From contig JAGRGH010000030.1 in NCBI GenBank assembly GCA_020445605.1, forward strand, positions 1-64,000: 64,000 nt of DNA, in the 5' to 3' direction. Numbering within the stretch: the first letter of the stretch is position 1; every line of letters begins with the position of its first letter. The DNA comes from Chromatiales bacterium (GTDB lineage Bacteria > Pseudomonadota > Gammaproteobacteria > JAGRGH01). Under the pieces are notes generated by a model that was given only the letters and a program-made list of their open reading frames with translations, was not told the DNA's origin and searched no databases. Both the position numbers and the translations under genes were made by a program. Positions 18,988 to 27,781 of this stretch are shown here, in pieces.

Positions 18988-19554
18988 TCACTGGGCGGAA
19001 TAGAACGCGGCGAGCGCGTCGATGTCGGCGTCGCTGACGTTGCCCAGCATGAAGCGCATCGTCATAGCCGAGGGGGAGACCGGCTTGGACGCATCCTTGT
19101 AGTCACGCATCTGCTGCGCGAGGAAACCGGCATATTGCCCGGCGATGCGCGGCGTCAACGGTGACGGGGCAATGCCGGTCGGGCCGTGGCAGCCCAGACA
19201 CCCAAGCTGGGTGTGCAACTGCTGACCACGCGCGGCGTCGCCACTGCCGGCGGTGATCTTCGGCCAGGTCTGGGCGGCGAAGAAGCCGGACATCGCCTTG
19301 ATCTGGGCGTCGTCGTAGCCCTTCGCGATACGGTCCATGATCGTTGCGTAGCGCGTTCCGTCGCGATAGGCGGTCATGGTGCTGACCAGGTACATCTCGC
19401 TCTGTCCGGCGATGACCGGGGCATCGCCGGCGCTGTCGCCGTAGGTGCCATGGCAGCCGGCGCACGGGGCGCTGACGACGGTTGCGGCCGGGTCGGCCAG
19501 CGCCGCCTGGCTGACGCCGAGCAGCGCGGCCGCCAATATCGCAAACTTGCGCAT
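18988..19554 (-). CDS. fccA: flavocytochrome c sulfide dehydrogenase, di-haem cytochrome subunit
   Basis: 188 residues with a clear signal peptide (FAILAAALLGVSQAALA). Two CxxCH sites, CAGCH near residue 32 and CLGCH in the second half, repeat the class I cytochrome c fold twice (GQSEMYL and GQYAGFLAQQMRDYKD are matching segments). It accepts electrons from FccB and hands them to a soluble cytochrome. ATG 19554 has AGGAGG close upstream. The facing sigma54-type promoters and a dyad upstream suggest control by the neighbouring activator. Confidence 0.93.
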   Translation of the reverse strand: MRKFAILAAALLGVSQAALADPAATVVSAPCAGCHGTYGDSAGDAPVIAGQSEMYLVSTMTAYRDGTRYATIMDRIAKGYDDAQIKAMSGFFAAQTWPKITAGSGDAARGQQLHTQLGCLGCHGPTGIAPSPLTPRIAGQYAGFLAQQMRDYKDASKPVSPSAMTMRFMLGNVSDADIDALAAFYSAQ

Positions 19555-19615
19555 TGAATCCTCCTGACAGGATTGTGGTGGGGGGGAATGATCGTAATCC
19601 GCGCTGTTTTTTCTG

Positions 19616-19632
19616 TTGGCGCGGCTATTGCA
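19616..19632 (+). promoter_or_regulatory. candidate sigma54 promoter toward the activator gene
   Basis: TTGGCGCG-GCTA-TTGCA matches the -24/-12 consensus TTGGCACG-N4-TTGCA with a single change and exact spacing. It points at the NtrC-type gene, with transcription expected to start near 19643. It faces and partly overlaps the next promoter entry. Confidence 0.5.
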
Positions 19633-19644
19633 GCCTAGTTTTCT

Positions 19645-19661
19645 AGCAGATTTCGGGCCAA
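19645..19661 (-). promoter_or_regulatory. candidate sigma54 promoter of fccAB
   Basis: On the minus strand TTGGCCCG-AAAT-CTGCT keeps the invariant GG and GC dinucleotides at the exact 12-base spacing, with two changes from consensus. Transcription would start near 19634, about 80 bases before the fccA ATG. The dyad at 19715-19735 is then centred near -91, a normal enhancer distance. Confidence 0.5.
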
Positions 19662-19714
19662 TAACCTAAATCATTGAAATCGTGAACGATTACATGTGCT
19701 ACTGGGCCGTTTGT

Positions 19715-19735
19715 GTGTTGCATGATGCGCAACAC
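19715..19735. promoter_or_regulatory. dyad, candidate activator-binding site
   Basis: GTGTTGC and GCAACAC are perfect 7-base arms around seven bases, 21 bp in all. It lies between the facing sigma54-type promoters and the activator gene, in the place for an upstream activating sequence of fccAB. It may also serve autoregulation. Confidence 0.45.
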
Positions 19736-19743
19736 CTGCGGCG

Positions 19744-21117
19744 ATGATGCCGTCGCTGGAGGGGCAATTGATCGACCGCAAGACCCTGCTGGAACTGTTT
19801 CGCCCGCTCATGGACCCGATCGTCGAGGGGGTGATCGTGACCAACCGCGCCGGGGCGTTGCTGGCCTGCAACACCGCGGTGCATCGTTTGTTTGATCTGC
19901 CACCGGAAGGACGGCCGCATTCGCTGGGCAACCTGAACGGCTTCAACCTTCGCACGGCGCTGATCAAGGCCGGGCTGGAGGTCGAGGAGCCGGACAAATC
20001 GCGCCACCACTGCGAGATGAGTGTCGAGTTCGACCAGGAGATCAGCGTCACGGGCGTGCCGCGCTGGCTGCGCATCAGTACCGCGCTGGTCGGGCTCCCC
20101 GGCGACGAGGAACCGCTGCGGCTGATCGTGCTGCGCGACATCACCGCCGAGAAGCGCCTGTTCGCGACCATGAGCGCCAAAGAGGCCTGCGGGGTCGCCA
20201 CTGAGGACCCGGAGATGCTGCGGCTGATCGAGCGGCTGAACATCGTCGCGGGTTCCGATGCATCGGTGTTGATGCAGGGCGAATCCGGCACCGGCAAGAC
20301 CGAGCTGGCGCGGCTGGTGCACGAGCGCAGTCGCAGGGCGCAGCGCCCGTTCGTCGAGGTCAACTGCGGCGCGATCCCGGCGAGCCTGATCGAATCCGAG
20401 CTGTTCGGTCACGTCAAGGGTGCGTTCACCGGAGCGCTGAAAGACCGGCCGGGGCGGTTCAAGTCGGCCGACGGCGGCACGCTGTTTCTCGATGAAATCG
20501 GCGAATTGCCGCGCGAGCTGCAACCGAAACTGCTGCGTGTCCTTCAGGACGGGGAATTCGAGCCGGTGGGTTCTGATCGCACCCAGCGCGCGGATGTGCG
20601 CGTGGTGGCGGCGTCGAACCGCGACCTGCGCGAAATGGTCGACAAGGGCGATTTCCGTGCGGATCTGTTTTATCGCATCGCGGTCGTGCCGCTGCACGTG
20701 CCGGCGCTGCGTGAACGCCCGGGCGACATTCAACTGCTGATTCGCGTGATCATGAAACGGCTTGCGCAGCGCGGTTACCCGGGCAACATTGGCGTGTCGA
20801 CCGATGCGATGCGCGCGTTCATGAACTACCCGTGGCCGGGCAACGTACGCGAACTGGCGAACGCCGTGGAACACGCCCTGATCTGCGCGCGCGATGGCAT
20901 GATCGACAGCGAGGCTCTGCCGTATGCGCTGCGTGAATACTGCTCGGCGCGCGTGCGCGCGGCGACCAGCGCGATGGGGGACGACTCGCGCAGCGAACGC
21001 GAAATCATCGAAGATGCCCTGCGCAAATCGCAGGGCCAGAAGACGCTTGCCGCGCAGCTCCTGGGCATCGACCGCAGCACACTCTGGCGGCGCATGCAGC
21101 GTCTGGGCATGGGCTGA
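19744..21117 (+). CDS. sigma54-dependent transcriptional activator with PAS sensor
   Basis: 457 residues. An N-terminal PAS-like domain (about 20-140) is followed by an AAA+ domain with Walker A GESGTGKT (179-186), the sigma54-contacting GAFTGA (226-231) and Walker B TLFLDEIG (246-253). R-finger region FRADLFYRI follows. A FIS-type helix-turn-helix ([19 protein letters not shown]) closes the protein. There is no receiver domain, so it probably senses a small ligand or redox state through PAS. Start is uncertain: ATG 19744/19747 lack a good RBS, while TTG 19768 has GGAGG five bases upstream. It is divergent from fccAB, which it probably controls (inference from position and promoters). Confidence 0.9.
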   Translation: MMPSLEGQLIDRKTLLELFRPLMDPIVEGVIVTNRAGALLACNTAVHRLFDLPPEGRPHSLGNLNGFNLRTALIKAGLEVEEPDKSRHHCEMSVEFDQEISVTGVPRWLRISTALVGLPGDEEPLRLIVLRDITAEKRLFATMSAKEACGVATEDPEMLRLIERLNIVAGSDASVLMQGESGTGKTELARLVHERSRRAQRPFVEVNCGAIPASLIESELFGHVKGAFTGALKDRPGRFKSADGGTLFLDEIGELPRELQPKLLRVLQDGEFEPVGSDRTQRADVRVVAASNRDLREMVDKGDFRADLFYRIAVVPLHVPALRERPGDIQLLIRVIMKRLAQRGYPGNIGVSTDAMRAFMNYPWPGNVRELANAVEHALICARDGMIDSEALPYALREYCSARVRAATSAMGDDSRSEREIIEDALRKSQGQKTLAAQLLGIDRSTLWRRMQRLGMG

Positions 21118-21186
21118 CTAAACCTCAGGGTTTCGGCCGGGCGCTGGCGCATTTGGCCACCCGATCCTTCCGATGGAGAACGATTC

Positions 21187-21672
21187 ATGAAATTCAATCT
21201 TGCGCCGTGGGCGCTTGTTCTGGCCTTGTTCATGGTGTCGGCCCCGGTGGCCGCCAACGGCGATTCGCTGGCCGGCGATCCGATCCGGGTCGTGACGGTC
21301 GAGAGCGAGTTCGAGTACGTGCTCGAAGACGTCAAGCTGGCCGTGACGGGTCGCGGCCTGAACATTGCCAACACCCTGCATGCCAGCGACATGCTCAATC
21401 GCACCGCGCGTGATCTCGGCTTCATGAAGGATGTCTACTCGCACGCCGAGTCGGTCGAATTCTGTTCGGCGGTGATCTCGCACAAGCTGGCCGCCGCGAA
21501 TCCTGCGAATCTCGTGCTGTGCCCGTTCACGATCGGCGTCTATGTGCTGACCGATGATCCGGGCCACGTGCACATCGCCTACCGCGTGCCCACGGGCATG
21601 CCGGGATCGCAGGCTGCAACCGACCTGGTGCAGTCGCTCCTGGACGATATCGTCGCGGAAGTGGCGCAGTGA
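21187..21672 (+). CDS. secreted DUF302 protein
   Basis: 161 residues with a signal peptide (LVLALFMVSAPVAA) and a DUF302-type fold: two beta-alpha segments, LAVTGRGLNIANTLHASDMLNR and, later, LCPFTIGVYVLTDDPGHVHIAYR. DUF302 proteins are common in sulfur oxidisers and metal-stress loci. Their activity is not firmly known. Start ATG 21187 with a GGAGAA upstream. It follows the sigma54 activator after 69 bases on the same strand and could be its target or be cotranscribed. Confidence 0.78.
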   Translation: MKFNLAPWALVLALFMVSAPVAANGDSLAGDPIRVVTVESEFEYVLEDVKLAVTGRGLNIANTLHASDMLNRTARDLGFMKDVYSHAESVEFCSAVISHKLAAANPANLVLCPFTIGVYVLTDDPGHVHIAYRVPTGMPGSQAATDLVQSLLDDIVAEVAQ

Positions 21673-21750
21673 CCGGGACTCGTTGATTCAGTCCCGGCTA
21701 CGTCGCCTGGTCCGACTCGGCTAACAGGCGCTCCGGGTTGGCCAGGCCAG

Positions 21751-21767
21751 TGTCGGAATTTTTTACA
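21751..21767 (+). promoter_or_regulatory. TGT-N11-ACA box upstream of the PEP-CTERM-like gene
   Basis: TGTCGGAATTTTTTACA resembles the upstream box that, as I recall, precedes many PEP-CTERM genes regulated by PrsK/PrsR with RpoN. It lies about 98 bases before the expected start of transcription. Confidence 0.45.
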
Positions 21768-21830
21768 ACCGCGGATGGCTCTCAGGCGGTTGCGGAAATT
21801 AATAATCTATAAATCAGCAGCTTATGATGC

Positions 21831-21847
21831 TGGCGCAGAAATTGCTT
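21831..21847 (+). promoter_or_regulatory. sigma54 promoter of the PEP-CTERM-like gene
   Basis: TGGCGCA-GAAA-TTGCTT has the invariant GG and GC at exact spacing and an ideal TTGCTT -12 box. It is on the plus strand, with transcription expected near 21857, about 120 bases before the ATG. The gap 21673-21976 holds this promoter and the box above, and no gene. Confidence 0.6.
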
Positions 21848-21976
21848 TCTGTTCGGGAATGGTGCCGGACCACGCCCAGCCGCCGATTCAGGCGTCGGGG
21901 AAGCCGGCAACAGTGGCGCCGCGTCCAGCGCGGGCTCGAAGCGGTTTTAGCGATTTGACTCCACGGGATTTTCGGC

Positions 21977-22648
21977 ATGTTTCAGCACAGATCGGCGCAT
22001 GGTCTTGCACGGGTTCTCGTTCTTGCGGGCGCGATCTGTGCATCGGGTTTTGCCCACGCCAACGTCATCATCAACCCCGGATTTGAAGATCCGATCACCT
22101 TTGACGGGGCCCCATTCGTCGGGTTCTGGGAGGGGTTTTCGGCCGGCGGAGCTTCCAGCGTCGCGAACTCCATGGCGATGCCGCGCAGTGGCAGTCAGTC
22201 CGCCGAGTTCATCATCGACGAAGCGCCCAACCTGTTTGCGGGCGTTCTGCAGGACGTGGCGATTACGGCTGGAAACCTCTACGACTATTCGGGCTGGCAC
22301 AAGCTGATCGGCGACGCCGGCGGCATCGAAATTCGCATCGAGTGGCGCAACTCAGGCAGCAATACCGAGATCAGCCGCACATCGAACTTCACTCCGGTGC
22401 TCACCTCCGGCGCGGATTACGAGATGTTCTCGCTGACCGGCCTGCTGGCGCCCGCGGGGGCGGACACCGCGCGAGTCGTCTACGCCATCCAGAGCTTCGG
22501 CGGGGCAATCAGTCAGGACGTGTTTCTGGACGATGTTTCGTTCATGGGGCAGGGCGCGGAAGCGGCAGCCCCGATCGCTGCCACCCTGGCGCTAATGGGC
22601 GGTGGGTTGCTTGGATTGCTCGGCTTCGCCCGACGTCGCCGTAGCTGA
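21977..22648 (+). CDS. PEP-CTERM-like secreted protein
   Basis: 223 residues. Signal peptide (VLVLAGAICASGFAHA), then a beta-rich domain opening with VIINPGFEDP, common in surface carbohydrate-binding proteins. The C-terminus is a sorting tail: a hydrophobic segment (LALMGGGLLGLLGFA) followed by RRRR. The usual PEP tripeptide is replaced by API, so it is a variant of the exosortase signal; recognition by the host exosortase is likely but not certain. A sigma54 promoter and TGT-N11-ACA box precede it. Its last 57 bases overlap the 3' end of the gene on the other strand. Confidence 0.75.
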   Translation: MFQHRSAHGLARVLVLAGAICASGFAHANVIINPGFEDPITFDGAPFVGFWEGFSAGGASSVANSMAMPRSGSQSAEFIIDEAPNLFAGVLQDVAITAGNLYDYSGWHKLIGDAGGIEIRIEWRNSGSNTEISRTSNFTPVLTSGADYEMFSLTGLLAPAGADTARVVYAIQSFGGAISQDVFLDDVSFMGQGAEAAAPIAATLALMGGGLLGLLGFARRRRS

Positions 22649-25360
22649 ATCATTCCATTCCTGCGGTTCGCGGATCAGCAGTCGCTGCTGACCGGGCACG
22701 TCGCGAAGCGCCTGCACCCGGCCCCCGGGCCAGCGCACGATGATCTGGTCGGCCTTTTCGGCGCTGCCGAGGCCAAAGGTCCGCCACAGACTGTGCTGAG
22801 ACGCATAGGACGCGCCCGCCGTAATCAGCTGTGTGCTGGCCGCTGAGCCCGACACCACGGTTATCGTCGCGCCGATTGCGTCCCGATTGACGTTCGTTCC
22901 GGTCAGTTTGATGGTGATCGAACGATTCGCACCGCCGCGGTTCAGGTACAGGGCGTTCTCGCCGACCTTGTTGGTGACATACAGATCCGGATAGCCATCC
23001 TGATTGTAGTCGGATACGGCAAGTCCCCGGCTCGCGAGACTGTTGGCAAGTCCGGATTTCTGCACCACGTTCGCATATTGTCCGTCGCCCAAATTCAGGT
23101 ACAGGGAATTCAGGTTCCGTTTGCTGAACCAGAACTCGTCCTCGTTCTTGATGTCCCCGGTGACCGTCAGACCATTGGCGATGATGAGGTCCTGAAGTCC
23201 GTCGTTGTTCAGGTCGGCGAAGGCGCCCCCCCAGCCGTAGCGCTCGCGATCATCCAGCAGCCGCGATACCCGCGTGCGCTTGAAGCTGCCGTCACCGTTG
23301 TTGATCCACAACGGGTTGTCTTCGATCGTGGTCTCGTAGATGTCGAGAAAGCCGTCGTGATTGACGTCGGTGACCGCAACGCCCATCCCGGTGCTGTACT
23401 TGAGCAGTCCGGCCGCCTCGGTGACATCCGAAAACCGGCTGTTGCCGAGGTTGCGGTACAGGTGACTGGTGCCGAAATCGTTGGCGACGAACAGATCCAG
23501 CCAGCCGTCGTTGTCGTAGTCCAGCCATACCGGCTGGAACGAACAGTGACAGGCTTCGGGAGTATCGGTACTTCTGCCTTCGACCATGGCCGTGTAGTTG
23601 CCGCGGGTCACGGTCTCAAAGCCGGCAACTCCAGCCAGTTCGGCCACCTCGACGAAGCTGCCATCGCCTTGGTTGCGGAACAGCTGATTGGGTTCCGACC
23701 TGACCGACTGGATGTTGTAGACACCGTCATCATTCGTTTCCGCGATCATCGTCCCGTAGTTCGAGACATACAGGTCGAGATCGCCGTCGTTGTCGTAATC
23801 GCCCCAGGCCGCGGCCGTGGTGTGATTCGGCAACACGAGCCCCGCCTGCCGGGTCGCGTCCGTGAACGTTCCGTCGCCGTTGTTGCGCCAGAGCATGTTG
23901 GTCTGAGCATACCAGCGGTGATCCCGGAGCACGCCGTAATACAGAACGAGCAGGTCCTGATCGCCATCGGCATCGTAGTCGGCCCACAACCCGCCGGACG
24001 AACCCGGGTAAGCGGTGATGCCGCTCGGCTCGGTGATCTCCTGAAATCCGGTGTTTCCGTCGTTGCGGTACAGGCGACCGCCACGCGCCGCCGATACCCA
24101 CAGGTCGTCATCGCCGTCGCCGTCGTAATCGCCCCAGGACGCACCGGCATGGATGAAGTTCTGAATGGAATGGAGAATGTCGAGCTGCGGCGCTTCGGAC
24201 AGGTCGTGCTTGATCGCAACCGTGAACCGCGGGACCGGAGTCGAGCTGTCGGTTTCGAGAACGGGCTGCAGGAAGCCGCCGATCACCCCCAGAACCGCGC
24301 CCGACAGCAGCATATAGACGGCGATCTTGCGCGAGACGTGCCGCCAAAGGACCAGCGATGCATAGATGCTGACCGGTCCGAGTGAAATCAGCAGCGCAGT
24401 AGCCGGACCGCGGTCGAGGCCGAAGCTCAACAGTCCGAGAACGATGATGATGTCCACGAACATCGGCGCCGGCAGCAATGCGCCAAGGCATGCGGCGGCG
24501 ACGATCGCCCAGCCGCCGGAACCACCGAAAAAAATGAATTTCTCGAGCGGAAAGAAACTGAGCATGAGCGCGCCCAGCACCGCGACCAGCAACATGAAGG
24601 GCACGGTCCACTTGATGACGAACCACAGTTGCAGCAGCACCTGACGCAAGGTTGCGGCGGCGGCCTCGGCCCATGACTCGTCGCGGGAATGCGGCGTTAC
24701 GGCGACAGTAGTGTCACACGCGACCGCCGGTGAGCGCCTCGCCGCGGTGGCGCGCAGGATCAGCGGGATCGCGATCAACAGCAGTACGAGCGCGGCGCCG
24801 ACTTTGAGGGCCGCCATGTCCACCGGGAACACCGTGAACACGATGATGATGCCGATCGGGTTCAGCGCCGGCGATGCGACCATGGTGGCGAGCACGGTCT
24901 CGAGCCGGATTCCGGAGCGATACATCGACAGCCCGATCGGCGTCGCGCAGTTCGCGCAGACCCCGAGCGGCGTGCCCATGGCGATGCCGCCGAGCAGCGA
25001 GCCCAGCGCGGAGCGTTGGGCCTGACGTCGGATCCATGCGGTCTGGTGGAGAAAGACCAGCAGACATGCCCCGAACAGCACGCCGAAAGTCATGCCCTTG
25101 GCGTTGGTCTGAACCCAGTTGAGGCTGGTCCTGAGAACGCGCTCGGCAACGGGTTGCTGGGCAGAGGTGGCCATCATTTCTGTTTTGGAAATGACGCCGA
25201 CGTTGCGGTCGAGCAGCGTGTCGGATTCCGTACGGTTCCATTCCGACCACAGATCCGGATACCGCGATGTGAACCAGAACGTGGCGAGCACAAGCAGACA
25301 AACCCCGAGTGCGGCCCACCAGCGCTTTCTCGAATAGTCCTCGGCGAAGTCGATATGCAT
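22592..25360 (-). CDS. permease fused to FG-GAP/VCBS repeats and ASPIC/UnbV domain
   Basis: About 922 residues from the ATG at 25360 (a TTG lies just before). Residues 1-370 form an integral membrane permease of the DUF318/ArsP-like type: about eight helices, with the family motif GTPLGVCANCATPIG at 130-144 (Cys136, Cys139). Residues about 405-790 hold seven FG-GAP-like repeats with DxDxDG calcium-type loops (e.g. DYDGDGDDDLW, DYDNDGDLDLY). Residues about 815-880 form an ASPIC/UnbV domain as in CRTAC1-type proteins. Such repeats are normally extracytoplasmic. The join is within one open frame with no sign of frameshift. Transported substrate unknown. It overlaps tail to tail with the PEP-CTERM-like gene. 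Confidence 0.85.
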   Translation of the reverse strand: MHIDFAEDYSRKRWWAALGVCLLVLATFWFTSRYPDLWSEWNRTESDTLLDRNVGVISKTEMMATSAQQPVAERVLRTSLNWVQTNAKGMTFGVLFGACLLVFLHQTAWIRRQAQRSALGSLLGGIAMGTPLGVCANCATPIGLSMYRSGIRLETVLATMVASPALNPIGIIIVFTVFPVDMAALKVGAALVLLLIAIPLILRATAARRSPAVACDTTVAVTPHSRDESWAEAAAATLRQVLLQLWFVIKWTVPFMLLVAVLGALMLSFFPLEKFIFFGGSGGWAIVAAACLGALLPAPMFVDIIIVLGLLSFGLDRGPATALLISLGPVSIYASLVLWRHVSRKIAVYMLLSGAVLGVIGGFLQPVLETDSSTPVPRFTVAIKHDLSEAPQLDILHSIQNFIHAGASWGDYDGDGDDDLWVSAARGGRLYRNDGNTGFQEITEPSGITAYPGSSGGLWADYDADGDQDLLVLYYGVLRDHRWYAQTNMLWRNNGDGTFTDATRQAGLVLPNHTTAAAWGDYDNDGDLDLYVSNYGTMIAETNDDGVYNIQSVRSEPNQLFRNQGDGSFVEVAELAGVAGFETVTRGNYTAMVEGRSTDTPEACHCSFQPVWLDYDNDGWLDLFVANDFGTSHLYRNLGNSRFSDVTEAAGLLKYSTGMGVAVTDVNHDGFLDIYETTIEDNPLWINNGDGSFKRTRVSRLLDDRERYGWGGAFADLNNDGLQDLIIANGLTVTGDIKNEDEFWFSKRNLNSLYLNLGDGQYANVVQKSGLANSLASRGLAVSDYNQDGYPDLYVTNKVGENALYLNRGGANRSITIKLTGTNVNRDAIGATITVVSGSAASTQLITAGASYASQHSLWRTFGLGSAEKADQIIVRWPGGRVQALRDVPGQQRLLIREPQEWNDSATATSGEAEQSKQPTAH

Positions 25361-25441
25361 CAAGGTCTGGCGATTGCTGCTATTGGGAGCTATGACAGTG
25401 CAGTCGGAAGATCGCAGTCCGGCGTGTTCGCTGTCTGATCG

Positions 25442-27781
25442 TTACTTTTCCGTCGGCGTCACCAGTTCGTCCGCGGCGCCGGGCATCTGCATGTTCGGCC
25501 AGCTGCGCAGGTGCAGGTCACGCTGCGGGAAGGCAATCTCGATGCCGGCCTTGCGGAACGCCGCGTCGATCGCGAAATTCAGATCGCTCAATACCGCAAG
25601 CCTGCGATCGACATTGCGTATGAAGCAGCGCAGTTCGAAATCCAGCGTCGAGTCACCAAAGCGCACAAAGATGACCGTGGGCTCGGGCACGCGTCCGTCG
25701 GTGATGACTTCCGGGTGCACGCGCCCGACCTCGAGCAGAGTCTGTTTGACCAGTTGCGTGTCGCTGCCGTAGGCGACGCCGACCGGTGCGCGAACGCGGC
25801 CCATGGAATCGCGCAGCATCCAGTTGGTGACCTGCCCGGAGATCAGCTCCGAGTTCGGCACGATGACGTCCGCGCGGTCGAAAGTCTGGATCTGCGTCGA
25901 GCGGATCGCGATCTTTTTCACATAGCCTTCGGTGCTGCCGACGACAATCCAGTCGCCGGTGCGGATCGGTCGCTCGATCAGCAGGATCAGACCGGAGACG
26001 AAGTTGTTGACGATATTCTGCAGGCCGAAACCGATACCGACCGACAGGGCGCCGGCGATCAGTGCGACATTCGTGAAGCTGACACCGGCGACCGACAACG
26101 CGATCAGCGCCGCGACGCCGGCGCCCAGATAACCGGCGGACAGGGCCGTCGCCTCGCGCGCACCGCGGTCCAGTCGGGTCTTTTTCAGCCAGCGCTGGTC
26201 CATCCTGCGCTTGACCCAGCCGGTCAGCGTCAGCAGGGCGGCGAACAGCAGCAGCGCGCCGAGGATGCGAACCGGGTGGACCGTGATGTCGCCGAGCGTG
26301 AACCCGTCGGCGACCCAGGACAGGGTGCGCTCGAACGCGAGATCGGAAAATCCCCAGGCGCGCAACAGCAGCAGCAGATAGCCGCCCCACAACACGATCT
26401 GCGTCAGAAACCGCAGCCAGCTCAGTCCCGGCGTCGTCTCGCCGGGCTTTACACCAAGACGCTCGCGCGCGCTGCGTTGCCAGCGATAGCGACCCTCGTC
26501 GAAGGCGTCGAAACCGTCCTCGGCGAGACGCGATATCAGCCACACCGTCGCGTAGCCGGCCAGCGTGATGGAAATGCCGCCGACCACGTAAAAACCGAGG
26601 TTGTGATAGCCGGCGAGGTCCGCGACCAGGGCTGCAAACAGTGCCAGCACCAGCACCACACGCAACAGCGCCGAGCGCCAGATCGGCAGGTCGCCGACCA
26701 GCCACAGCACCCAGGCGAGATTGACCACCACAACCACCGTGAACGCCGCGCGTGCCAGCAGCAGGGCGCCCGAGGGCAGGCTCGACCCGATTGCGCTGGC
26801 GAAGAACACCGCGCCGCCCAACAGAACGAAGGCCAGCAGGTGCAGCCGCCTGGCGAGTTGCACGGCGACCGTGTCCGGCACCGGCAGGAAGTGCACGGCC
26901 GGCGGCGGGGGCGCGAGCAGACCGTGAATGATGACGCGGGTGGGGGCGAAGACGGCCAGCGCCAGCCCGAGCACGAACAGGGTCGGCCAGGGCTGGTCCG
27001 GCACGCCGACAACGAACCAGAACGCGAGAATGCCGATCGCCAGCAGGATCCAAGGCAGTTCGCGAATCGCCGAGCAGCCGATGGCGCGCAGGGCGTCGGT
27101 GAGCAGGTCCGGCGGGTCGGCGCGCGCCGGCATCGCGGCGCTCAGCGTCCGCCGCAGTCCGAATCCGAACGCGAACGCAAGCCCGACGATCGAGATGAAA
27201 ACCGCCCGTTCGAGTTTGTCGAGCCGCATGAAGCTCGAGGAATCGGACAACAGGCTCGCGGCGGCGTCGCGCCACTGTCGGGCACTGCCCCAGTCCGAGG
27301 CGAAGATGCGCGTGATCGGTTCGCCGCGTTCGAGCAGCACGGCCCGCACGCGGGCCTCCCGATACGCCACCGCACGCGCGTACAGGTCGTCGGCACGCAG
27401 GTTCACGGCGCGACAGGCGGCCTGCTGTTTCTGCAGGGTCGGGATCTCGCTGTCGAGCGCGCGGCGCAGGTCCGTGGTCGCCTTGTCCTCACCGGCGATT
27501 ACATCGCCAAGTGCCTCGCGACGCGTCTGCGCCTCGACGAGCTTCGGATCAAGACGGGTCGAACAGTCCGCGAAATTGCGGCGCAGCGACAGCAGGTCGT
27601 CGAAGATCTGCGCCGGAATCGCGTCGTCGTCGCGCAGGCGCGAGAGCCTGAGTTCGATGCGATCCAGGCTGCGATCGCCCTCGGCCGGAACCGGCTGTCC
27701 GTTGGCGGGCGGTTCCGCGGCGTTTGTCACGCCCCAGATCAGCCACAGCAAGGCAAGCCCCGCGACACGAAGAGTATTCAA
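25442..27781 (-). CDS. MscS-family mechanosensitive channel, large (DUF3772 type)
   Basis: 779 residues. A signal peptide (LALLWLIWGVTNA) precedes a helical periplasmic region to about residue 190. Many membrane helices follow, then the MscS core: pore helix GALSVGIGFGLQNIVNNFVSG, the beta domain with GSTEGYVKKIAIRSTQIQTFDRADVIVPNSELISGQVTNW, and the C-terminal cytoplasmic part. It gates under membrane tension to release solutes. Its start overlaps the tamB stop as ATGA, so it ends a five-gene overlapping operon. A second channel of the same type lies on the other side of tamAB. Confidence 0.9.
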   Translation of the reverse strand: MNTLRVAGLALLWLIWGVTNAAEPPANGQPVPAEGDRSLDRIELRLSRLRDDDAIPAQIFDDLLSLRRNFADCSTRLDPKLVEAQTRREALGDVIAGEDKATTDLRRALDSEIPTLQKQQAACRAVNLRADDLYARAVAYREARVRAVLLERGEPITRIFASDWGSARQWRDAAASLLSDSSSFMRLDKLERAVFISIVGLAFAFGFGLRRTLSAAMPARADPPDLLTDALRAIGCSAIRELPWILLAIGILAFWFVVGVPDQPWPTLFVLGLALAVFAPTRVIIHGLLAPPPPAVHFLPVPDTVAVQLARRLHLLAFVLLGGAVFFASAIGSSLPSGALLLARAAFTVVVVVNLAWVLWLVGDLPIWRSALLRVVLVLALFAALVADLAGYHNLGFYVVGGISITLAGYATVWLISRLAEDGFDAFDEGRYRWQRSARERLGVKPGETTPGLSWLRFLTQIVLWGGYLLLLLRAWGFSDLAFERTLSWVADGFTLGDITVHPVRILGALLLFAALLTLTGWVKRRMDQRWLKKTRLDRGAREATALSAGYLGAGVAALIALSVAGVSFTNVALIAGALSVGIGFGLQNIVNNFVSGLILLIERPIRTGDWIVVGSTEGYVKKIAIRSTQIQTFDRADVIVPNSELISGQVTNWMLRDSMGRVRAPVGVAYGSDTQLVKQTLLEVGRVHPEVITDGRVPEPTVIFVRFGDSTLDFELRCFIRNVDRRLAVLSDLNFAIDAAFRKAGIEIAFPQRDLHLRSWPNMQMPGAADELVTPTEK

